A stretch of DNA of 64,000 nucleotides. Origin: Dialister sp900541485 (GTDB lineage Bacteria > Bacillota > Negativicutes > Veillonellales > Dialisteraceae). The DNA is taken from positions 1,240,001-1,304,000 of the forward strand of contig OZ221974.1 of the NCBI GenBank assembly GCA_965119665.1, written 5' to 3'. The position numbers and the translations under genes are program-made. The first letter of the stretch is position 1; every line of letters begins with the position of its first letter. The notes beneath the pieces are model-generated. The model had not been told where the DNA came from. It saw only the letters and a list, made by a program, of their open reading frames with translations, and made no database searches. Positions 43,780 to 51,991 of the stretch are shown in pieces.

Positions 43780-45636
43780 ATGGCAAAGAAAAGTAAGATT
43801 TTATCGTGTGCGGTAGTGTTCGCGCTCACCGGGTTTGTAGGGGGAGTCAGTGCGGCTGATGTGTATGAGCTGAATCCTGTGGTTGTAACGGCTCAGAGAA
43901 TTGAAAAAACGGAAATCAATACGCCGGTGACGGAAACGATTGTTACCACGAAGAAAATCGAAGAAGCAGGCTATAAAAATGCTTTTGATATCATTGAGCA
44001 CCAGGTGGGATTATCCAGTACAGGCTATGGTGACGCAGGTCAGGACTTCGGATTCAGTGCAGGCCGTACCGTCGTCCGCGGTTATGACCGCGGTACTCTT
44101 GTCATGGTAGACGGGATTCCCATCAATTTAAAAAATTACAATTCCTTAGACGGTATCCCAGTGGACATGATTGAGAAAGTGGAAATTATCAAGGGTGCTT
44201 CAGGTACACTTTACGGTGCGGAAGCCATGGGCGGTGTCATCAATATTATTACCAAACGGCCGGAAGGCATGAAACCGGTATTTAAGGTCAAGGGGACGGT
44301 AGGCAATTATTACAAAGACTATGGTGTCAACTATTCCGATGACCGTTTCATCATCGGATTACAGAAAGAATATTCCAATAAAAATGATAATGCCAATGAT
44401 TATCCCGGCTGGTCGATTTATGACTGGAGAACCGGAAGAGGACAGAAAAACAGAGCCACCGTTGTTGCGAAAGTGACGGATGAAATTACGGCAAACCTGA
44501 TGTATCAGGACGGACATGTGACCCGTTGGGCGGAAAATAAAAAAAATAAGAACAACTACATACATAAGGATCGCCGTATGACAGCAGGACTCCACTATGC
44601 CGGCAAAGACAACGGAGTAGAAGCTACTGTAGGATATAACAACCGTAAAGTTTATGGTGATGATTTTGCAAAAAATACCATCATCAGCTCTGCTTCCAAT
44701 CTGCAGAGTTATATAGGAGATATCCAGAAAACATGGGACTTAGGAGAGGATACTCTGATTTTGGGATATACTTTTAAGCGTGAAAGTTATAAGGGGCTCA
44801 GTCAGAATGGTGTGAAAGGACACAGAACGAACAATGCACTTTATATGTCCTATGCCCATGTATTTACCGATAAATTCAGCGCAACCCTTGGTCTCCGCGG
44901 AGAATTTATTGATGATGTTTTGGAAGACCAGCGTGTATTTAACCCACAGCTCCAGACGTTGTATAAAATCAACGACACAACGTCCTGGTATATCAATGTG
45001 GGAAAAGCTTTCCAAATGCCTACGGTAGATTCACAAATTGGGAAGAAAAAGGGCGAAAAGGATCTGAAGCCTGAAAGAGGCTGGACTTATGAGACGGGTA
45101 TCAAAAAGCTGATTGGTAATGACAGCAGTTTGAAAATTGCGGTTTACCATATGGATTTTGTAAATAAATTCGGTTGGTCGGATAAAGATCCGATAACTGA
45201 GAAGCAAGACCCGATTAATATAGGTGATTTCAGAAATACGGGGATTGAAGCGGAATATGAACAAAAGATTAACGACTGCTGGAGTTATTCTCTCGGTTTA
45301 GGGTTCAGCAATCCTGAGGTACGTAATCCCTCCAAGAAGCCTTTAAAATGGGAACAAGACTCCGCACGTATCGACGGGGTGGCTTCCGTCACTTACCGGA
45401 CGGATAAACTGAGAAGTACCCTTTCTTATAAATATCTGGGAGACAGAGAAGACTGGAAGAAAAGACAGGTTCCCACCCGTTCCCGCTTTACCTGGCACAC
45501 CATTTATGATGTGACGGACAATGATACGGTATCTCTCACTTTGAACAATCTGTTTGACCATAAGAACTATGCAAACAGATACGGAAATCTGGAATTACCT
45601 TTTAACTGGCGTCTTTCCTATTCCCATAAATTCTAA
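43780..45636 (+). CDS. TonB-dependent outer-membrane receptor 3
   Basis: 618 residues. Signal peptide about 1-25 (MAKKSKILSCAVVFALTGFV), TonB box NPVVVTAQ (32-39), plug with VRGYDRGTLVMVDGIPIN and VEIIKGASGTLYGAEAMGGVINIIT, barrel ending WRLSYSHKF. Cobalamin/siderophore-receptor-like; ligand unknown. Starts 327 bases after receptor 2 with its own leader and terminator, so the two are separate transcripts. Confidence 0.93.
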   Translation: MAKKSKILSCAVVFALTGFVGGVSAADVYELNPVVVTAQRIEKTEINTPVTETIVTTKKIEEAGYKNAFDIIEHQVGLSSTGYGDAGQDFGFSAGRTVVRGYDRGTLVMVDGIPINLKNYNSLDGIPVDMIEKVEIIKGASGTLYGAEAMGGVINIITKRPEGMKPVFKVKGTVGNYYKDYGVNYSDDRFIIGLQKEYSNKNDNANDYPGWSIYDWRTGRGQKNRATVVAKVTDEITANLMYQDGHVTRWAENKKNKNNYIHKDRRMTAGLHYAGKDNGVEATVGYNNRKVYGDDFAKNTIISSASNLQSYIGDIQKTWDLGEDTLILGYTFKRESYKGLSQNGVKGHRTNNALYMSYAHVFTDKFSATLGLRGEFIDDVLEDQRVFNPQLQTLYKINDTTSWYINVGKAFQMPTVDSQIGKKKGEKDLKPERGWTYETGIKKLIGNDSSLKIAVYHMDFVNKFGWSDKDPITEKQDPINIGDFRNTGIEAEYEQKINDCWSYSLGLGFSNPEVRNPSKKPLKWEQDSARIDGVASVTYRTDKLRSTLSYKYLGDREDWKKRQVPTRSRFTWHTIYDVTDNDTVSLTLNNLFDHKNYANRYGNLELPFNWRLSYSHKF

Positions 45637-45643
45637 GAGCAGT

Positions 45644-45678
45644 AAAAAACGGCTTTTCCTCACGGTAGAGCCGTTTTT
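45644..45678 (+). terminator. Terminator of TonB receptor 3
   Basis: AAAAACGGCT / AGCCGTTTTT hairpin. Confidence 0.88.
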
Positions 45679-45731
45679 GCTATATGTTGTATTGGGGGGG
45701 ATTTATTTTTGCATTTCTACATTATATTGTA

Positions 45732-45760
45732 TTGACGGTGAAAAATTTTCGTGATACGAT
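45732..45760 (+). promoter_or_regulatory. Promoter of the ZTP-riboswitch/MFS unit
   Basis: TTGACG, 17-base spacer, TACGAT; start expected near 45767, just before the riboswitch P1 stem. Confidence 0.7.
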
Positions 45761-45778
45761 AGGGACACAATTTCAGAG

Positions 45779-45885
45779 GGTATATAGGACTGACGGACTG
45801 GTGGAAATGACCACATGGACTATATATCTTGCGTAAGCCGGCCGTCTGGGCAGGGAAACCTACTCAGGCGGCTTTGTGCTTGTCG
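45779..45885 (+). ncRNA. ZTP (ZMP/pfl-type) riboswitch with expression platform
   Basis: P1 pairs GGTATATAG (45779-45787) with CTATATATC (45820-45828). Inside it the conserved strings GGACTGACGGACTGGTGG and ACCACATGGA follow the pfl pattern (GACTG-G/A-CG ... GGUGG ... CCAC ... GGGGA). After a short linker comes GCCGGCCGTCTGGGCA (45837-45852), matching the hallmark 3' domain (CCG-C-Y-CUGGGCA). A downstream GGCGGCTTT can pair with AAGCCGGCC of the 3' domain, a possible terminator-like switch overlapping the aptamer. ZTP riboswitches sense the purine intermediate ZMP/ZTP that accumulates when 10-formyl-tetrahydrofolate is short, and turn genes on. Call is from remembered consensus. Confidence 0.8.
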
Positions 45886-45914
45886 TTTTCCTTCATTCGG
45901 AAACGGGGGATATT

Positions 45915-47147
45915 ATGAAGAAAAACCGGTGGCTTATGGCTTTGGCAGCAGTAGGGATTCACTTATGCATAGGAAGTGTTTATGCCTGGAGTGTTTTGAC
46001 AAAACCTGTCATGGAAGAAATGGGTCTGTCTCTTCCGGGGGTGACATGGGCTTTTTCAATTGCGATTTTATTTTTAGGAATGTCTGCCGGATTTTTGGGC
46101 GGTTTTGTAGAGAGGATAGGTCCGAAATATTCAGGTTATATTTCTGCCTGCTTTTTCGGGACAGGCATGATAGGAACGGCACTTGCTGTTTCATTGAAAT
46201 CGCCCTTTTTACTTTATTTGTTTTACGGCTGTCTGGGCGGTATCGGTCTGGGAACCGGCTATATTACACCCGTATCTGTTCTGGTGAAATGGTTTCCTGA
46301 ACACCGAGGTTTTGCGACAGGACTTGCCATCATGGGATTCGGCTTCTCTGCTCTTATTGCGGGACCGGCTATGCAGTACCTGACTTCTACGGTGGGATTA
46401 GTTTATAATTTTTTAATTTTGGGAATTATTTATTTCGCAGTCATCGTTCTTTCTGCTTCTTACCTGAGACCACCTCGGAAAGGAGAAGTGACTCCAACGT
46501 TGGAGGAAGTGCTGGAAAAACAGATGGCTCTGAAAAAATCGTCCCCGCATAAAAAACAGTCATTTACGAGAAAAGAGGCGATGCACAGCTGGAGATGGTA
46601 TGCTCTCTGGTGGATTTTCTTTACGAATATTACCTGCGGCATCGGACTTCTCGCGCTGGTATCCCCGATGGCCCAAGAGGTCATTCATATGACACCGGCA
46701 GAAGCGGCATCATTTGTCGGTATTATCGGAGTCGTCAACGGGGCAGGCCGTATCATATGGTCGACGGTGTCTGACTGGATTGGGCGGGGATTTACATACA
46801 TCATGTTTTTTGCTATGGAAATATTTGCGTTTTACCGCTTGTCCGTCACAGGAGAAAAGCTGTTTTTTGAAATCATTGTTCTTCTGGTTATCAGTTGCTA
46901 TGGTGGCGGATTTTCCTGCATGCCTGCTTATCTGTCCGACATCTTCGGTGTGCGCCATCTGGCAGCAATTCACGGGACTATTCTCACCGCATGGGGTATT
47001 GCCGGTATAGCGGGACCCTTGGTTTTGGCAGTGATGAAAGAAATGACCGGCGGCTATGAACTGACCCTTGATTTATTTGCAGGAATGATGGTTTTGGCTT
47101 TTGTAATAGCAACCGTTCTTTATATATCGAACCGGAAAGGCGTTTAA
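45915..47147 (+). CDS. MFS transporter, oxalate:formate antiporter (OFA) family
   Basis: 410 residues from the ATG at 45915, which follows a GGGGGA RBS; an ATG 13 codons earlier falls within the riboswitch expression platform. Twelve hydrophobic segments, with the family-like GIHLCIGSVYAWSVLTKPV at the N-terminus, GIGLGTGYITPVSVLVKWFPEHRG between TM4 and TM5, and a charged central loop after TM6. OFA proteins exchange or import small carboxylates. With a ZTP riboswitch upstream, a role in one-carbon supply (formate) is an attractive inference. Confidence 0.87.
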   Translation: MKKNRWLMALAAVGIHLCIGSVYAWSVLTKPVMEEMGLSLPGVTWAFSIAILFLGMSAGFLGGFVERIGPKYSGYISACFFGTGMIGTALAVSLKSPFLLYLFYGCLGGIGLGTGYITPVSVLVKWFPEHRGFATGLAIMGFGFSALIAGPAMQYLTSTVGLVYNFLILGIIYFAVIVLSASYLRPPRKGEVTPTLEEVLEKQMALKKSSPHKKQSFTRKEAMHSWRWYALWWIFFTNITCGIGLLALVSPMAQEVIHMTPAEAASFVGIIGVVNGAGRIIWSTVSDWIGRGFTYIMFFAMEIFAFYRLSVTGEKLFFEIIVLLVISCYGGGFSCMPAYLSDIFGVRHLAAIHGTILTAWGIAGIAGPLVLAVMKEMTGGYELTLDLFAGMMVLAFVIATVLYISNRKGV

Positions 47148-47213
47148 ATATTTTTTATAAAAGATATTAACTGCATGTCGTTATCCCCGGTAAAATGCCA
47201 AATAAAAAGCATC

Positions 47214-47243
47214 AAATCTGAAAAGACGGATTTGATGCTTTTT
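47214..47243 (+). terminator. Bidirectional terminator between MFS gene and panB
   Basis: AAAAAGCATCAAATC / GATTTGATGCTTTTT, perfect 15-bp arms with a T-run on each strand, serving convergent genes. Confidence 0.92.
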
Positions 47244-47276
47244 GTGTATCTATTTCCTGTTTGACATCATGAGGTG

Positions 47277-48134
47277 TTATTTCTTTTCTTGGAATTCCCG
47301 GTCCAGTTGTGCCAAGTATTCGTCGGAGCAGTCGCTCTTTACGTAGGATTCTTCTGCGGCGGGGAAATTGCCGTCTTGCACGGCCGTCTGATAGCTGCTG
47401 TAAGCGTCAATCATGGCCTGTCCGATTTCTCCGAAACGGCGGACGAATTTGGGGTTGAAGTCCATATTCATTCCCAAGAGGTCCTGGCTGACGAGAACCT
47501 GACCGTCACAGTTTTTCCCCGCACCGATTCCGATGGTCACCATTTCCGTATGTTTTGTGATTAATCCGGCAAGTTTGGGAGGAACGCATTCGAGTACGCA
47601 CATAAAGGCACCAGCTTTTTGTACGGCCAAGGCATCTTCAAGAATCTGCCGTGCTTTTTCTTCGCCTTTTCCCTGCACTTTGAATCCGCCGAAGGCATTC
47701 CATGACTGGGGTGTCATTCCGATATGGGCGCAAACGGGGATACCTGCTGCGGTGATGGCACGGATTTGTTCCGTAACGGAAGCACCGCCTTCCAGTTTCA
47801 CTGCATTGGCACCGGTTTCTTTGATGAGCCGGCCGGCGTTTTCTGTTGCCTGTGCCACTGATACCTGATAGCTCATGAAGGGCATGTCCATGATGATAAA
47901 GGGATTTTTAGCACCGCGGACAACGCTGCGGCCGTAGACAATCATCTCGTCCATAGTAACGGGAAGCGTATCCGGGTATCCCTGCATGGTCATACCGAGG
48001 CTGTCGCCTACCAGAATGGTATGGATACCTGCCGCATCAACAAGTTTTGCCATGCTGTAGTCGTAGCAGGTGACTTGTGTGATTTTTTCACCGTTTTGTT
48101 TCATTTCCAATAATTTGGGAACTGTCATTCTCAT
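47277..48134 (-). CDS. panB: 3-methyl-2-oxobutanoate hydroxymethyltransferase
   Basis: 285 residues. VTCYDYSMAKLVDAAGIHTILVGDSLGM carries the metal-binding Asp, and DMPFMSYQ, AVKLEGG and AHIGMTPQ follow in order, as in PanB. It transfers a hydroxymethyl group from methylene-tetrahydrofolate to 2-oxoisovalerate, giving ketopantoate for pantothenate and CoA. RBS AAAGGAGG; overlaps the panG-like gene by four bases. panC and panD are not in the window. Confidence 0.95.
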   Translation of the reverse strand: MRMTVPKLLEMKQNGEKITQVTCYDYSMAKLVDAAGIHTILVGDSLGMTMQGYPDTLPVTMDEMIVYGRSVVRGAKNPFIIMDMPFMSYQVSVAQATENAGRLIKETGANAVKLEGGASVTEQIRAITAAGIPVCAHIGMTPQSWNAFGGFKVQGKGEEKARQILEDALAVQKAGAFMCVLECVPPKLAGLITKHTEMVTIGIGAGKNCDGQVLVSQDLLGMNMDFNPKFVRRFGEIGQAMIDAYSSYQTAVQDGNFPAAEESYVKSDCSDEYLAQLDREFQEKK

Positions 48135-49000
48135 GTTCGAATCCTCCTTTGGTAGTTGTGCAAAAGATCTTCCAATGCACGATAATCTCTGTCGGGGTGT
48201 TTTTTCTTCGCCATTTCTGCCAGCTTAAGGGTGAGGCTGATATAGCCAGATTTTTCCTCATCGCTCTGTAAATTGTCCAGATGTTTTTTTACCGTGGACG
48301 TGTCGCACCGTTCCGCCGCTCCCGTAAGAGCTGCTACGGGTCCGTCTTTGATGATGTGGCTGAGATTGCTTTTCATCAGTGGCGCGAGAGCTTGAATGGC
48401 ATTTTTTTCCGAGAAACCGCAACATTCCAAAAGCTCTACGCTTTCTTGGGCAAGGGCACACATCAAATTGCTGGCAATGGCACAGGCTGCGTGATAGCGT
48501 ACCTTGTCACTGCCGGTGATAATGTGGGTCTTTACACCCAAACGGGTGAGCCTGCTTTTCCATTCGGAAAGATGCGGCCCGTCGCCTTCAAGGCAAAAAA
48601 AAGCATCCCCCAATTCCTGCCAGCTTTTTTTCTTACTGCTGACCGGAAAGAGCGGATGAATCGAATATCCGTAGGCACCGTATTCCTGTATTCGCGGGAA
48701 CGCTTCCCCGGCAGATAAAGCACCGGAGGTATGACAGATTTGTTTGCCTGAAATGCCGCAAGTTCTCAGTTTTTCATACACTGAGATGATTTCCCCGTCC
48801 GGAACCGTCAAAAAAAGCGCATCACTTTCTTTTACAATGGTTGCTAAAGATTCATAGCTTTTTGTGTTTGTGAATGCGGCAGCTTCCACAGCGGACTCTC
48901 GATGCCTGCTAAAATAGCCGGTCACCGTAATCCCCCCTGCGGTAAAAAATTTACCGAGAGAGAAGCCAACTTTTCCTGCTCCGATAAAACCAATTTTCAT
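48131..49000 (-). CDS. panG: Rossmann-fold/DUF2520 oxidoreductase, probable ketopantoate reductase (PanG-like)
   Basis: 289 residues from the ATG at 49000 (AGGTGATACT before it; a start 27 codons upstream would precede the NAD(P) motif with unrelated sequence). The dinucleotide loop MKIGFIGAGKVGFSLGKFF is at the N-terminus, with HTSGALSA and a YSIHPLFPV segment mid-chain; the C-terminal half is helical, DUF2520-like. Coupled to panB (ATGA overlap), which points to reduction of ketopantoate to pantoate in place of PanE. PanG-type reductases of this kind have been described in Francisella; assignment here rests on fold and neighbour. Confidence 0.72.
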   Translation of the reverse strand: MKIGFIGAGKVGFSLGKFFTAGGITVTGYFSRHRESAVEAAAFTNTKSYESLATIVKESDALFLTVPDGEIISVYEKLRTCGISGKQICHTSGALSAGEAFPRIQEYGAYGYSIHPLFPVSSKKKSWQELGDAFFCLEGDGPHLSEWKSRLTRLGVKTHIITGSDKVRYHAACAIASNLMCALAQESVELLECCGFSEKNAIQALAPLMKSNLSHIIKDGPVAALTGAAERCDTSTVKKHLDNLQSDEEKSGYISLTLKLAEMAKKKHPDRDYRALEDLLHNYQRRIRT

Positions 49001-49131
49001 AGTATCACCTGACTTTCGTAAAAATACGTCCCAGGTGATGCGGCTTTCCATCTTTTCCCGGATGTAACGGGGGCATTTCATGCACAGTCGGTATAATTAA
49101 CGTCACTACGAAATATTATCCGCTCATGCGA

Positions 49132-49160
49132 ATCATAGCATAGAAGTTATAGCGGGTCAA
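49132..49160 (-). promoter_or_regulatory. Promoter of the panG-panB operon
   Basis: Minus strand: TTGACC, 17-base spacer, TATGAT. Confidence 0.7.
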
Positions 49161-49220
49161 TCGTGGGATTCCTTGAAATGTAATATTTTATCAGGCATGG
49201 AAGATATTTTGGATAAGCTA

Positions 49221-49264
49221 AAAGTCTGCTTTACAGGGTTCTGTAGAAGAAGCAGACTTTTTTT
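49221..49264 (-). terminator. Terminator after the RuBisCO-like gene
   Basis: AAGTCTGCTT / AAGCAGACTT with an inner ACAG / CTGT stem. The minus strand carries four T after the hairpin; the plus strand carries eight, so it also reads as a strong terminator in the opposite direction although no plus-strand gene precedes it. Confidence 0.7.
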
Positions 49265-49325
49265 GACAGAGATTCAATTGTTTATATGCCGTATGAAAAG
49301 AAAGTACTTTCCGTATTTCTTTTTG

Positions 49326-50507
49326 TCACGCTTGGACTTCCTGCAATTTTTCTGCATAAAGTTTCATATTACTTGTCAAATCAGGGCCTTCGGTCTGCAA
49401 AGCACCGCCGACGAGGAAAATAGTCTCCGGGCCGTATATTTCATACATGCGCCGGAAAAGTTGCCACCTCATGCCGCCGCTCGGTACAGGGAAGATAGGT
49501 TTAAGGTCGGCCATTCTTGTTTCCGTGCCGTTGCAGATATTTTGACAAACCTCCTGTGAAAAGGGGAAACGGCCACCGAAACTGGTAAATATGACGGCGT
49601 CCGCCCCGGCAAGGCGGCTGATTTGTCCGTAGTAGCAGAAAGGAGAAATTCCGCAGTCGTCTTTGAGGACGAGGGAACCAGAAAAACAGGGGTGGAGATA
49701 AATAGGCAGACCAAACTCCGGGTCTTTTGAAAGTTCACGGATCATGGAAAATCCCAGAAGTCCGGGAGCCGCCATGATTCCGCCTGCACCCAGTTCTTTT
49801 GCTTTGAAAGCTCTTTCCAGAAATTGGAGACCGTCGGCAGTGCAGTTGGCAATGTACTGTGATTTCCCGCCTGTTTTTGCATTGGCCGATTCTGCGGCAT
49901 CGACACAAGCTTTCACTCTTTCTTCGAAAGGAGCCGGTTTCTGGTTCAAAAGGCTGTGATCGTCTTTGATGAGCGGGCAGCCGCCGAGGGCGAGTTCATA
50001 GACCATACGGGCAAAATCTGCGGTCGGTGTTCCGAGCGGTTTGATGGCGGACATGAGAACCGGTCCGCTTTCCACGCCGCAAAGTTCACGAATCCCGGTG
50101 CGGCCGAAACGGGGGCCGGGATAGTCGTTATACATGACGTCAGGAAGTTCAAAGGACATGAGGCGGATACCGGGCTGGAGACTCGTATTTCCGAAAAGCA
50201 TATTTAAAAGTTCGGTAAATTCCGATTCCACGGCTTGGGGATCATAGGAAATCGTAGCGTCATAGGTGCCGGGCGCACCTTTTTTTATATCTTCGATTTG
50301 CCCCACCAGTGTATCGCCGATCCATGTATTTTCCACGAGTTCATAGGGGCATTCCACCGTTTGTTCTACGGCTATACCGAAAGCGGTTTTCTTCGCTTCT
50401 TCATAGCTTCCGGCGGTGATGCGGTAGGTGGCGGTGAAGCGGGAATAGTGCTTCAAATCATCGCTCAATTCGTTAAATAATTCACTTTCAAAAAAGGATT
50501 GGGACAT
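49326..50507 (-). CDS. RuBisCO-like protein (form IV type)
   Basis: 393 residues, shorter than true RuBisCO large subunit. N-terminal alpha/beta domain about 1-125 and a barrel domain after it. SAIKPLGTP (K156) corresponds to the KPKLG substrate-lysine motif. IKDDHS (181-185) replaces KDDE, so the carbamylated lysine and two acidic residues remain but the last acid is His. SGGMRWQL (343-350) replaces SGGIHxGQ, losing the usual His. Such changes indicate a RuBisCO-like enzyme (enolase-, isomerase- or decarboxylase-type reactions on sugar phosphates or methionine-salvage intermediates), not carbon fixation. No methionine-salvage or apiose genes are adjacent. RBS AGCAGG. Confidence 0.85.
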   Translation of the reverse strand: MSQSFFESELFNELSDDLKHYSRFTATYRITAGSYEEAKKTAFGIAVEQTVECPYELVENTWIGDTLVGQIEDIKKGAPGTYDATISYDPQAVESEFTELLNMLFGNTSLQPGIRLMSFELPDVMYNDYPGPRFGRTGIRELCGVESGPVLMSAIKPLGTPTADFARMVYELALGGCPLIKDDHSLLNQKPAPFEERVKACVDAAESANAKTGGKSQYIANCTADGLQFLERAFKAKELGAGGIMAAPGLLGFSMIRELSKDPEFGLPIYLHPCFSGSLVLKDDCGISPFCYYGQISRLAGADAVIFTSFGGRFPFSQEVCQNICNGTETRMADLKPIFPVPSGGMRWQLFRRMYEIYGPETIFLVGGALQTEGPDLTSNMKLYAEKLQEVQA

Positions 50508-50540
50508 ATATAACCTGCTTTCTCTTCAGGGAAAAAGAAT

Positions 50541-51470
50541 TTATTTATTTTTACGGTCGTTTGTATCATTGGAAATCCAATAGAGCGGTCTGTCCTTGGT
50601 TTCTTCGTAAATGCGTCCGATGTATTCGCCGATAATGCCGAGACCCACCAAATTGGCAGATCCGAAAAAAGCAATCAGTATCGTCATGGTTGCCCAGCCG
50701 GGAACGGTATTTCCCACCAAGTAGGAATAGAGAACATGAAGAATAAGGAGGATACCGATAAAGCCTGAAACGGCGCCTGCATAAAAAGCGGCTCTCAAAG
50801 GAGTCGTGGAATTGGTGAGAATTCCGTCCATGGCAAAGTGGAGCATTTTGTTCATGGAAAATTTTGAGACGCCGGCGTGACGGGCCGGAGCTTCAAATTT
50901 TATGGTTGTCTGTTTAAAGCCGAGGCCTCCCACAATACCGCGGATAAAGCGGGCGTGTTCTCTGAAACGGAGAAAAACGTCCAGTGCTTTCCTGTTCATC
51001 AGGCGGAAATCTGAACCGCCGGGGGTGACCGGTGTTTTTGAAATGGAATTGATGACTTTATAGTAACCGGCAGAGGTGATTTTCTTGATGAATCCCGAAT
51101 CTTCTGTAGAAGTGCGGATTGTTTGGACAATATCATAGCCGTCTTTCCATTTTTCCAGAAGGAGAGGAATCAGTTCCGGCGGGTGCTGCATATCGCCGTC
51201 CATGGTGATGACTGCATCGCCGCGGGCAAAGTCCATACCGCAGGTGATGGCCGTCTGGTGTCCGAAATTTCTGGCAAAGGTGATAGCCCGCACATGAGGG
51301 TCTTTTTCAGCCAGTTCACGGATAAGCTCATCGGTCCTGTCTCTCGAGCCGTCATTGACATAAATCAGTTCATAGTCCATACCGGTCGTTTTCATGACCT
51401 TTGTAATTTCCTCGTGAAAAAAAACGACATTGTCTTCTTCATTGTAGACCGGGGTGACGATAGAAATCAT
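50541..51470 (-). CDS. Family 2 glycosyltransferase, polyprenyl-phosphate sugar transferase type
   Basis: 309 residues. GT-A domain MISIVTPVYNEEDNV, YVNDGSRDRTDE, MDGDMQHPPELIP (metal site DxD-like), followed near the C-terminus by two membrane segments (about 225-250 and 262-285), the layout of GtrB/DPM1/ArnC-type enzymes. It should load a sugar from a nucleotide donor onto polyprenyl phosphate at the inner membrane for envelope glycans. 33 bases upstream of the RuBisCO-like gene in the same direction. RBS AAAGGAG. Confidence 0.9.
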   Translation of the reverse strand: MISIVTPVYNEEDNVVFFHEEITKVMKTTGMDYELIYVNDGSRDRTDELIRELAEKDPHVRAITFARNFGHQTAITCGMDFARGDAVITMDGDMQHPPELIPLLLEKWKDGYDIVQTIRTSTEDSGFIKKITSAGYYKVINSISKTPVTPGGSDFRLMNRKALDVFLRFREHARFIRGIVGGLGFKQTTIKFEAPARHAGVSKFSMNKMLHFAMDGILTNSTTPLRAAFYAGAVSGFIGILLILHVLYSYLVGNTVPGWATMTILIAFFGSANLVGLGIIGEYIGRIYEETKDRPLYWISNDTNDRKNK

Positions 51471-51503
51471 AATAAACTCCTTTGGAATATTCTTAGCGTT
51501 TTT

Positions 51504-51532
51504 ATTATATCACGACTCATCTTGTTTATAGG
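51504..51532 (-). promoter_or_regulatory. Extended -10 promoter of the glycosyltransferase gene
   Basis: Minus strand TGATATAAT (TG extension and perfect TATAAT), with a poor -35 (CCTATA). Confidence 0.5.
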
Positions 51533-51582
51533 GAAAGAAAACGACGGGTCATTTGTTTTTGTAAGTAGTATTTATAAAAATA

Positions 51583-51620
51583 AAATACGGTCTTTCCCAA
51601 AGAGGAAGAACCGTATTTTA
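51583..51620 (-). terminator. Terminator of the PadR-DUF1700 operon
   Basis: AAAATACGGT / ACCGTATTTT hairpin on the minus strand followed by ATTTTTAT. Confidence 0.8.
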
Positions 51621-51646
51621 TGTATTTTGAAGAAACGGAAACCCGG

Positions 51647-51991
51647 TTACAGTGCATCGGAATGCGGTGCGTTATGTTCGGTCGGTTCCTGCTCCTCCTG
51701 CGTCGGATTGGCAGTTTTGTTTTCTCCGGCCTTATCCGGATCGGGAGTATCTGGAATGTTCTTTTTTTCTGTCTTGACACTTGCAGATTGTGACAGTTCC
51801 CGATTCTGTTGTTTCACGTCTCTTTTTTTGTGATCCTTATCATGGTCTTTATCGCGGAAATAAACGGAAATACTGTCCCTGTTCGTTTCAAGCCAGCGGT
51901 GGTGGGCAGAAATATCGTTGATTAAGAAAGAACCGGAAGCGATGAGAAGGGAAAAAAGAGACAGTATCATACAGATAATGATTTTTTTCAT
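51647..51991 (-). CDS. Small membrane-anchored or secreted protein, hydrophilic tail
   Basis: 114 residues: an N-terminal hydrophobic segment (IIICMILSLFSLLIASGSFLI, about 4-24) that could be a signal anchor, then an entirely hydrophilic, low-complexity chain rich in Asp, Lys, Glu and Pro (KDHDKDHKKRD, DTPDPDKAGENK). No family recognised. It overlaps the DUF1700 gene by four bases and is the last gene of the PadR operon, so it probably works in the same envelope response. Confidence 0.65.
   Translation of the reverse strand: MKKIIICMILSLFSLLIASGSFLINDISAHHRWLETNRDSISVYFRDKDHDKDHKKRDVKQQNRELSQSASVKTEKKNIPDTPDPDKAGENKTANPTQEEQEPTEHNAPHSDAL

Noticed and set aside
49173..49559. 128-codon plus-strand ORF over the end of the RuBisCO-like gene
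   Set aside because: Overlaps a firm gene on the other strand and runs through a terminator hairpin; no RBS.
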